From a virus, in IMG/VR virus record IMGVR_UViG_3300027779_000040, positions 1 through 52,197 of that record: 52,197 bases of DNA; one strand, given 5' to 3'. Below are positions 34,305-40,262 of the stretch, one piece after another. Made by a program: the position numbers and the translations under genes. Below the pieces are notes generated by a model. That model was not told where the DNA came from. It saw only the letters and a program-made list of their open reading frames with translations, and searched no databases. The first letter of the stretch is position 1. Every line of letters begins with the position of its first letter.

Positions 34305-34667
34305 GACATACTCCTTGTGTTGTTAAGAAAATCTTTGTGGGTAGTCAGACTAACCACTTGAAATATAAAAATGCTGACCTACTGATTTTCACAGCTCTTA
34401 CTTGTAGTATATCTACTATGGCAAAAGCCAGCATTTTTGATCGGTTTAATAAAGAGAGGTCTGACCTTTTTCACAAGTCTAATGCACATATCTTGCTACT
34501 CTATTATCAAACTGGGTAAAGGTTTTCAGGAATCAGAATCCGGCTTTCCGGCTACTTTAAAAAGAGCCATGTCACGCAGTCGGTATATTACTGCTGGCTT
34601 TACCCAATTCCTGAAAGTAGGATAGTATTTCTACTGTTCCTATGTAACAGACAAGTGCAGAGGGAAT
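34305..34667. ncRNA. non-coding region with extensive predicted base pairing
   Basis: 363 bases without a convincing gene. AAAAATGCTG (34367-34376) pairs perfectly with CAGCATTTTT (34429-34438), enclosing small hairpins GTAG/CTAC and TGGC-AAAA-GCCA. Further right, GGGTAAAG (34514-34521) matches CTTTACCC (34598-34605) while TTCAGGAAT (34525-34533) matches ATTCCTGAA (34607-34615), a crossing arrangement that would form a pseudoknot or two alternative folds. CCGG-CTTT-CCGG and AGCCA/TGGCT with GCAGT/ACTGC lie between. A structured RNA, leader or protein-binding site is likely; the strand is unknown. Confidence 0.5.
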
Positions 34668-34898
34668 CTATTGATTGTCGTGCTGATTATCCGTTACATT
34701 ACATTTTTCACATTCTAATCTTTCCAATCCAATAGTAGGAAAGTCTTCATAATACATGACGGGATGACCCAGTGTGTAGTCTATTTCCCATACAAGATTA
34801 CATGTCTTGCAATACTTCAAGCGTTTGGATACACCTTTATTCTTTTCCTTATCCATGCTCTTACGGCTATCCCCACCAAGAAATTGTTCATATCTCAT
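34668..34898 (-). CDS. zinc-finger small protein
   Basis: 76 residues with an ATGA overlap to the upstream gene. CKTC (near 30) and CEKC (near 65) give a two-CxxC zinc site with a basic N-terminal half (DKEKNKGVSKRLKY). The C-terminus is Asn/Asp/Gln-rich. Compact zinc proteins of this type are common in early phage operons. No partner is known. Downstream lies the structured non-coding region, so this gene ends a transcription block or reads into it. Confidence 0.65.
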   Translation of the reverse strand: MRYEQFLGGDSRKSMDKEKNKGVSKRLKYCKTCNLVWEIDYTLGHPVMYYEDFPTIGLERLECEKCNVTDNQHDNQ

Positions 34899-35104
34899 TT
34901 CTCAAACTCCAATGATTGCTCTATTTGTGCATCAGCTACTTCATCAATTTCACGCTCTATTTGTTGAGCACGAGAGACCATTTCTTCAAGTGTAACACCT
35001 GTCTTAATGAAATACTCAGTGGTGCTAACACCGAGTACATCATCCAGATATTCACGAATTTCATCAATATTAATTCGTTTCTGAGACCTATTCCAGTCTA
35101 CCAT
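34895..35104 (-). CDS. small acidic helical protein
   Basis: 69 residues overlapping both neighbours by a few bases. It is almost entirely helical with an amphipathic, acidic pattern (SRAQQIEREIDEVADAQIEQ) and probably forms a coiled coil. No enzyme or metal motif was seen. The coupled start and stop place it in the same translation unit as the 75- and 76-residue proteins. The function is unknown. Confidence 0.6.
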   Translation of the reverse strand: MVDWNRSQKRINIDEIREYLDDVLGVSTTEYFIKTGVTLEEMVSRAQQIEREIDEVADAQIEQSLEFEK

Positions 35105-35325
35105 TCTAATTCAGGCTCATCTACTATTTCAAGCAGACCTTCTTCAAGAAAAGCATCCATATCCCTGTCAAACTCATACTTTCTACGAGCCGTTCTTCTT
35201 TGACGGGCATTACCTGTAAACTTAGGCATAGTGACCGCTTTGCTATCAACAGAAATTACTGATACTTTCGTTGGGACATATTTCAGTACCAACCTTTTTA
35301 CTAAATTAAGGATGTATTTCAACAT
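35098..35325 (-). CDS. small protein with basic middle and acidic tail
   Basis: 75 residues with AAGGAG upstream of the ATG. An amphipathic basic N-terminus (YILNLVKRLVLKYVPTK) is followed by a strongly basic segment (ARQRRTARRKYEF) and an acidic end (EEGLLEIVDEPELEW). The basic part may bind nucleic acid. It overlaps the next gene by seven bases. No family was recognised. Confidence 0.6.
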   Translation of the reverse strand: MLKYILNLVKRLVLKYVPTKVSVISVDSKAVTMPKFTGNARQRRTARRKYEFDRDMDAFLEEGLLEIVDEPELEW

Positions 35326-35327
35326 TC

Positions 35328-35495
35328 TTATTCTCCTTCTATTTGTATGCGAAGTTTATGTTCCGCACGGGTTCTTGAGTAATTAGTAGTCCAAATAGCA
35401 TGAACAACACTGTTCACCATAAATGTCCACCAATAATGTTTAATCATTCTATCATTAGGTACTACCTTACGCACACTAATTAAAGAATATTTCAT
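35328..35495 (-). CDS. 55-residue small protein
   Basis: A short gene whose last codons supply the AGAAGGAG ribosome site for the gene below it. It is basic with an aromatic centre (MIKHYWWTFMVNSVVHAIWT) that may associate with membranes. Its ATG lies two bases after the stop of a possible 33-residue gene. It is placed with confidence because of the coupled downstream start; the function is unknown. Confidence 0.6.
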   Translation of the reverse strand: MKYSLISVRKVVPNDRMIKHYWWTFMVNSVVHAIWTTNYSRTRAEHKLRIQIEGE

Positions 35496-35497
35496 CG

Positions 35498-35599
35498 TTA
35501 ACCTGTTCCTTTGGAGTCATAACCAAAGATACCGATTGGACTGGCGTTCTTTATAAGCAACATTACTTGCTCACCAGCCAACCGACATCTTAACCACAT
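35498..35599 (-). CDS. possible 33-residue peptide gene
   Basis: An ATG-initiated frame ending two bases before the next gene's ATG. The product (RLAGEQVMLLIKNASPIGIF and following) looks like a small strand-turn-strand peptide. The ribosome site is weak (GGGATGA). The close coupling is the main support. It could equally be leader sequence for the 55-residue gene. Confidence 0.35.
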   Translation of the reverse strand: MWLRCRLAGEQVMLLIKNASPIGIFGYDSKGTG

Positions 35600-35788
35600 T
35601 TATCATCCCATAGATTGTATGTTATGTTAATTTCGCATGGATGTATTACTCCTGTTATTAACCACTAAAAAAGATATAACAACACTAACGGATAATGCTT
35701 GCGCATGAGTTCCGTGTAATAAAATAACCCCTACCCAACCCACCCATGAATAAACATAGGCAGGTTAGTGTAGGAAGATTAGACAGTC

Positions 35789-36223
35789 TTATGCTGTAGC
35801 GACTTTGTCAGTTTTGGCGTGTTCAACCAATACGATGTCCAAAGCATTCGCAAGTCCTTTAGATGTAGAACTGATAGTCCCAGAATCCTGTTGGAACTTC
35901 ACGCTTGTCATCTTATGGCGTTCGAACCTTCCAGTCTTTTTAGAGTCGTAGCCTGTTACATCTTTCTCGGTTACAGAGAGAGTATAACTGCATACATGAC
36001 CAGAAGGTAACGTTACAACCCAATTATAGACTTTATCAGCCATGTTAAGCTTAAACCATTCGAATACGGACATCTCTACTCCTTCTTCATCTTTGATGAC
36101 AGAGTCGATATTGAGTATAGAGAAGTAGGTCATACCCCACTCATTTATACCTGAACGCAGTTGAATGTCTATACCTAATACGGTGCAGATAGACATAAGA
36201 TTGTCAATTAGTGCTTGTTTCAT
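35789..36223 (-). CDS. first gene of the leftward arm, unknown function
   Basis: 144 residues with AAGGAG ahead of the ATG. Mixed alpha/beta composition: a helical start (QALIDNLMSICTVLGIDIQL), strands (VYNWVVTLPSGHVCSYTLSV), a basic stretch (KKTGRFERHKM) and a C-terminal helix. No membrane span or catalytic motif was seen. As the gene nearest the divergent control region, it would be the first expressed after infection and is a candidate host-takeover protein. A gap of about 190-290 bases separates it from the next genes. No family was recognised. Confidence 0.65.
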   Translation of the reverse strand: MKQALIDNLMSICTVLGIDIQLRSGINEWGMTYFSILNIDSVIKDEEGVEMSVFEWFKLNMADKVYNWVVTLPSGHVCSYTLSVTEKDVTGYDSKKTGRFERHKMTSVKFQQDSGTISSTSKGLANALDIVLVEHAKTDKVATA

Positions 36224-36265
36224 TTATTCACTCCTTAAGTGATTATGGTTATTAGCAATCTCATC

Positions 36266-36271
36266 ATTATA
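36266..36271 (-). promoter_or_regulatory. -10 box for the leftward arm
   Basis: A perfect TATAAT on the minus strand about 43 bases before the first leftward ATG. No clear TTGACA lies 17 bases upstream of it, so it may depend on an activator or be read by another polymerase. Confidence 0.4.
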
Positions 36272-36311
36272 TGATACCACATAACAACGAGAGATAGGCA
36301 GGGGCTGTGGT

Positions 36312-36403
36312 GTTGCAAGAGTAACCCCAAGATTTTAACCGAGCAAACGGGATTTCAACGTAAACAGATAGGCGGAAGGGTAAAATCGGGGGGTACTCGC
36401 AAC
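36312..36403. repeat. long imperfect inverted repeat
   Basis: The left arm (36312-36340) reads GTTGC, GAGTA, CCCC, GATTTT, ACC with small insertions; the right arm (36379-36403) is GGTAAAATC, GGGG, TACTC, GCAAC. More than 20 bases can pair around a loop of 38 bases. It lies upstream of the leftward start and could be an operator, a hairpin promoter or a transcription barrier. Confidence 0.65.
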
Positions 36404-36577
36404 TTGTATATCATGCTCCCCCACTATATAGTATTTTTTTGAAAATGGGCTATCCAGTCGCCATATTACAAGGTATTTCTCGGTTATAATCGCCAAATAA
36501 CATACTTTTTGAGGGAGTATACCTTTCTTTGAGGATGAAGTATTCTAGCCTAATGTGCACCTGTTGGAAAAAAAGTC

Positions 36578-36607
36578 TTGACTTGCGGTGTCTATGTATA
36601 GTACTAT
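36578..36607 (+). promoter_or_regulatory. candidate rightward promoter
   Basis: TTGACT (36578-36583), an 18-base spacer and TACTAT (36602-36607) resemble a sigma-70 promoter. The -10 element lies inside a hairpin, TAGTA/TACTA enclosing AGCTC/GAGCT (36599-36634), which may control access. Confidence 0.35.
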
Positions 36608-36704
36608 AGAGCTCGTTATGGAGCTGTAATACTAACAATTAACCATCAAGTTTTCCTTTCTTAATAAGAGCTCTACCCCTGTATAATTTTAATTTTTTTC
36701 TATA

Positions 36705-36890
36705 TTGACAAACACCTATTTTCAGCAGTACATTACACCAACTGGAGACATTGATTTTCAGCTACTCTACAAAGAGATGGAGGGAATGGTTGGATTTGAA
36801 GCCAAAAGAAGAAGGGAATCACTATACAAGTCCGTAAAAGACTATCATAGTCAACTTTCGGAAACGCCGGACCGCTTAGGTCATAAATAG
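36705..36890 (+). CDS. possible small protein at the start of the late arm
   Basis: A 61-residue frame starting at TTG, or about 37 residues from ATG 36777. The product is helical, acidic then basic (FQLLYKEMEGMVGFEAKRRR). The TTG coincides with a perfect TTGACA that could instead be a -35 box with TACATT 18 bases on, so the upstream part may be promoter rather than coding. No ribosome site is clear for any start. It is retained because its codon use and composition look protein-like; no family was recognised. Confidence 0.4.
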   Translation: MTNTYFQQYITPTGDIDFQLLYKEMEGMVGFEAKRRRESLYKSVKDYHSQLSETPDRLGHK

Positions 36891-36932
36891 TGGTCATACT
36901 TATTCCTAAAATTCGCTATCTTACTGCATACA

Positions 36933-36993
36933 CTCGGTACCGAGGTAGGGTTACAAAGAGTAATACATGGAGAAAGTTCCCAAAAGTGGGAAC
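36933..36993 (+). promoter_or_regulatory. 12-bp palindrome and hairpin in front of the endolysin gene
   Basis: CTCGGTACCGAG (36933-36944) is a perfect 12-bp palindrome, as expected of a dimeric repressor or nuclease site. GTTCCCA-AAAG-TGGGAAC (36976-36993) is a 7-bp hairpin with a four-base loop. Both lie upstream of the endolysin start and downstream of the promoter-like sequences. Confidence 0.5.
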
Positions 36994-37044
36994 AAATCCC
37001 AAAGACGCATCGGTGTCTTGTCAATACATGCTATGGAGTAGATA

Positions 37045-37443
37045 ATGCCTAGATTCGGCAAAAGAAGTAGAGATAGACTGAAGGGAGTAGATATGAGACT
37101 GTATAATGTTCTCTCTACTGTTGTAAAATATTTCGATATAACTGTTATAGAGGGTGTACGCTCTCAAGAAAGACAGAATAAGTTAGTTGCTGATGGTAAG
37201 TCAAAGACTAAATTTGGTAAACATGTGCAGGGTTTGGCTGTGGATATTGCTCCATACCCTATAGACTGGGAATCTAGGGATGATTTTCACTATTTAGGTG
37301 GATTCGTACTAGGTATAGCCGCTTCACAGGGTGTTGATGTAAGATGGGGAGGAGACTGGAATGGTTCAAGCCTTAAAGAGAGTGCTAGAACAACTAAGGA
37401 CAATAATTTTGATGATTTGGTACATTTTGAGATTAATGAGTGA
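37045..37443 (+). CDS. endolysin, M15-type (VanY-like) peptidase
   Basis: 132 residues with GGAG six bases before the ATG. Zinc ligands of the M15 family are in place: His60 and Asp67 in KHVQGLAVDIAP, His127 in DDLVHFEI, with Asp124/125 as the catalytic acid side; VRWGGDWNG lies between. The length fits single-domain L-alanyl-D-glutamate peptidases such as that of phage T5. It cleaves peptide crosslinks in murein at lysis. There is no signal peptide, so it needs a holin, for which the 568-1356 membrane proteins are candidates. It stands first in the late arm, before the terminase genes. Confidence 0.9.
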   Translation: MPRFGKRSRDRLKGVDMRLYNVLSTVVKYFDITVIEGVRSQERQNKLVADGKSKTKFGKHVQGLAVDIAPYPIDWESRDDFHYLGGFVLGIAASQGVDVRWGGDWNGSSLKESARTTKDNNFDDLVHFEINE

Positions 37444-37487
37444 GCTATTTGGATTGAGATGCCGTATATTCTTTAAAAGACACTTCT

Positions 37488-37991
37488 ATGTTTAATTTGA
37501 TGCAAATACTGGGTAACACCAAAAAGGATAACTCTAAATGGAATTCTACTGGTGCTGATTTTGCTGGTGAATTAGGGGTAAAGGTTAGAGAGAGTCCGAA
37601 TTGGCTATCTAGAGGTAGACCATTTACTCTTGGTAATAATATTTTTATGCCAAAAAATTATGAGAATCCGAATGATGATAGGGATTCTAATGTTGACTGG
37701 GTTGTGAATGAAGAATTGCCCCATGTTACACAGTTTAGAAATGAAGGTGTACCCGGATTTTTTGCTAAACATGCTAAAGACTTATTTAAGCATGGTGCAG
37801 GAGAACAGAGCTACTATGAGAAAGGTAACCATGAATCGTTTCATTTTGCAGACCCAGATGAAAGAAATGACCTTATGTCTCAGTTAGAACCTGCTCAACA
37901 TGATAATTTATTTGATTATGCTAAGAATATGTTTAGTAAAAAACCTATTGATAAACTGGCTAATACAGGGAAGATTGACGATATAGGCTAA
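37488..37991 (+). CDS. degenerate zincin-like protein
   Basis: 167 residues. VVNEELPHVTQFRNEGVPGF (about residues 71-90) looks like the HE-x-x-H helix of zinc metallopeptidases, but the first His is replaced by Glu (EELPH). A downstream YYEKGNHESFHF segment supplies further His/Glu residues that might complete a metal site. It lies between the endolysin and the terminase. It may be an inactive relative with a structural or inhibitory role, or it may use another ligand set. There is no signal peptide. The ribosome site is weak (AAAAGACAC), and ATG 37500 is an alternative start. Confidence 0.55.
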   Translation: MFNLMQILGNTKKDNSKWNSTGADFAGELGVKVRESPNWLSRGRPFTLGNNIFMPKNYENPNDDRDSNVDWVVNEELPHVTQFRNEGVPGFFAKHAKDLFKHGAGEQSYYEKGNHESFHFADPDERNDLMSQLEPAQHDNLFDYAKNMFSKKPIDKLANTGKIDDIG

Positions 37992-37994
37992 ATT

Positions 37995-38759
37995 GTGTAT
38001 CAGATACCGATAAACCATAAGACTGGTAAAATATTTTATAGTATTTATACTAAGGGCGAGGCTGATAAGCAGGGTATAGACTATAAGCATTGGAAAGAAG
38101 TTAATCAGGGAGAATATGCCTTAAGTGACGATGAAGTCGTTGCCCTAGTCATTAAGAAGACATCGTATCCACATGAGAAGACGAGTGGGAAAAGTATCTA
38201 TCTAAGGTTCCCTTGGGGGTATTTTATGTATCAACCCCACTACACAACAACAAAATTACTAGCTGAAGGCAGAAAGACACCACATACAATGTCAGGGAAG
38301 TCCCAGTTAGAAGTGAGGTCTGGGCAGAACAAGATGAAGAATCTTGCAATGGCTTATGCTCAGACAATGGACTTTAATTTATCAATAGACATGGCGTTGG
38401 GTTCAACAACCCCCAGAGAGCATAGAAAGTGGAAACGCCATATGAAAAGTGAGGTTTTTAAAGGAATGGTACGGACTGAATTAGAAGCACTTTTGTCAGA
38501 CACAGGTAAGGGAAAGGACTATACATTAGACTTACTTGAGAAGGCAATACAGATGGCTATAGAAAAAAAAGATGTTACCAATTTAATGAGGGCAACTGAA
38601 AAATTAATGGACCTTCATGGCATGAACGAGAAGACTAAGACGGTCACTACTCATCAAATAGAGGCAGTACAGACAAAAAAGTTATTAGATGAAATTAATG
38701 TTGAACAAAATAGAATCTCAGCAAAAGAGGTAGTGGAGAAGGAAGGCGATGGATTATGA
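37995..38759 (+). CDS. terminase small subunit (probable)
   Basis: 254 residues from a GTG three bases after the upstream stop. The location, overlapping the large terminase by 11 bases, is the main evidence. The central part is helical and basic (REHRKWKRHMKSEVFKG), followed by a helix pair with LLEKAIQMAIEKKDVTNLMR and KLMDLHGM, which is a common pattern in small subunits and related DNA-recognition proteins. It would bind the packaging site and regulate cleavage. The N-terminal 90 residues are Tyr/Lys-rich and not recognised. Confidence 0.7.
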   Translation: MYQIPINHKTGKIFYSIYTKGEADKQGIDYKHWKEVNQGEYALSDDEVVALVIKKTSYPHEKTSGKSIYLRFPWGYFMYQPHYTTTKLLAEGRKTPHTMSGKSQLEVRSGQNKMKNLAMAYAQTMDFNLSIDMALGSTTPREHRKWKRHMKSEVFKGMVRTELEALLSDTGKGKDYTLDLLEKAIQMAIEKKDVTNLMRATEKLMDLHGMNEKTKTVTTHQIEAVQTKKLLDEINVEQNRISAKEVVEKEGDGL

Positions 38760-40245
38760 AGCCAACTATGAGGCGTCTCAAGCTCTAAAGAAACTCAAGA
38801 CTAATCTTGGATTATTTGGGAAAATTTGCTTCCCTACAGCTATAAAGGCTGAAGTACCACCATTTCACACTGAGGTTTATAGGGAATTACGCAATGATAA
38901 GCAAAAGAGAGTTCTTATTGCATCACCAAGGGGGACAGCTAAGAGTACTGTCGCTTCCTTAGTACTCCCATTATATCGTGTTGCATTCAAACCATCAGAC
39001 AAAGACTTGTTTATTGTTATCATATCCGAGTCACAAACGCAAAGCATTAATTTTCTTTCGAGGATTAAATACCATCTCCAACATTCGGATAATTTCAGAA
39101 GACTCTTCGGAGACATGGGTCCTAATACAGCCAAGAGATGGACTGGGAATGATATCGTTCTTGGGAATGGTAGCAGAATCATAGCCGTTGGGACAGGTCA
39201 AAGAGTTCGTGGTTTTCTGGAGGGCGATACTCGTCCTAATCTTATTATTGTTGATGATTTCGAGTCTGAACTAAATGCCTTTACAGCAGAGGCTCGTGCT
39301 AAAAATAGAAAATGGGTGACTGAAGCTGTTATTCCTTCATTATCAGATGATGGTAGAATAGTAATGATAGGGACAGTAATATCTGAAGATTGTTTTTTAT
39401 ATTGGGCGAAAGAGTCGCCTTCTTGGAAAGTCCTTTGGTACGCGATAATGGACGAAAATGGAGATAGTATTTGGAAAGAAAGATTTCCAATGACGAGAAT
39501 TCACGCTATAAAGAAAGAATTTGAAAGTGTAGGAAACGCTAACGGGTTCTATCAGGAGTACATGAATGAAGCTCAATCGCCAGACAATGCGCCTTTTAAG
39601 CCAGAATATATTAGATTACACCATTACGAATATGAGAGGATTAATGGGCAGAATTGTCTCGTCAGGACGAAGGGTGCAGATAAAGAGATTCTCCCCGTTG
39701 AGCTTTACTGTGGAATTGACCCTGCTTCTTCTCTCTCAGCTCGTGCTGACTTCTTTGTCATTGCTACTATCGGTGTTGACTGCGATGGCAATAAGTATAT
39801 TGTGGACCTATACCGAGCTAAAATCAGTCCTGCACTACAGCCAGATAAAGTTATTGAGATTTATAAAAAGTTTAGACCCAAGAGAATGAAGGTTGAAACA
39901 GTTGCTTATCAAGAAGCGCTCAGGGCGGCTGTAAGAAAGCAGATGATTGAAGAAGATTTATATATCCCCGGTCTTGAGAAGGGTGTCAAACCAAGAAGTA
40001 GAAAGAGTGAAAGGCTCATATCGCTTGTTCCTATGTTAGCAAAGGGACAGTTTTTCTTTAGACCACAGGATTTAGTCGCCCAGCAAGAATTTTTATCCTA
40101 CCCAAAGGGTAAGAACGATGATATAATGGACGCTGTCTACATGGCACTTGATGGGCATTATGTTTGTAAAATAAAACCCAAAGACTTTGACCCTGAAAGA
40201 ATTCAATTAAAAGTACAAAAACCCCTTGACTGGTTAACCCTTTAG
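38749..40245 (+). CDS. terL: terminase large subunit
   Basis: 498 residues. The ATPase half has Walker A SPRGTAKST (59-67), the IISESQTQS adenine region, Walker B NLIIVDDFE (164-172) and a coupling motif near IGTVISED. The C-terminal nuclease half opens with YCGIDPASSLSARADFFVIA, carries KVETVAYQEAL and ends with the acidic KGKNDDIMDAVYMAL. It translocates DNA into the procapsid and cuts it. With the P22-type portal and the permuted ends of this assembly, headful packaging is likely. It is of normal length for the family. Confidence 0.93.
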   Translation: MDYEANYEASQALKKLKTNLGLFGKICFPTAIKAEVPPFHTEVYRELRNDKQKRVLIASPRGTAKSTVASLVLPLYRVAFKPSDKDLFIVIISESQTQSINFLSRIKYHLQHSDNFRRLFGDMGPNTAKRWTGNDIVLGNGSRIIAVGTGQRVRGFLEGDTRPNLIIVDDFESELNAFTAEARAKNRKWVTEAVIPSLSDDGRIVMIGTVISEDCFLYWAKESPSWKVLWYAIMDENGDSIWKERFPMTRIHAIKKEFESVGNANGFYQEYMNEAQSPDNAPFKPEYIRLHHYEYERINGQNCLVRTKGADKEILPVELYCGIDPASSLSARADFFVIATIGVDCDGNKYIVDLYRAKISPALQPDKVIEIYKKFRPKRMKVETVAYQEALRAAVRKQMIEEDLYIPGLEKGVKPRSRKSERLISLVPMLAKGQFFFRPQDLVAQQEFLSYPKGKNDDIMDAVYMALDGHYVCKIKPKDFDPERIQLKVQKPLDWLTL

Positions 40246-40262
40246 GAAGTAAGTTCACTTCG

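Larger units (their letters stand above)
36224..36704. promoter_or_regulatory. divergent control region between the two arms
   Basis: 481 bases without a supportable gene. It holds a TATAAT reading leftward, a long imperfect inverted repeat (36312-36403), a CTATATAG dyad followed by seven T residues, a second hairpin (36599-36634) and a rightward promoter-like pair. This is the only place where transcription of the two arms diverges, so most initiation is expected here. Confidence 0.65.

Noticed and set aside
34337-34625. Two forward open frames within the structured region
   Set aside because: They run against the direction of the early arm, have no ribosome sites and overlap the complementary segments; base pairing explains the sequence better.
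36450-36638. A 62-codon leftward frame in the control region
   Set aside because: It crosses promoter-like and hairpin elements, lacks a ribosome site and has no recognisable product.
36705-36710. TTGACA taken as a definite -35 promoter box
   Set aside because: The matching -10 (TACATT, spacer 18) is weak, and the same bases may begin a small gene; kept only as an alternative.
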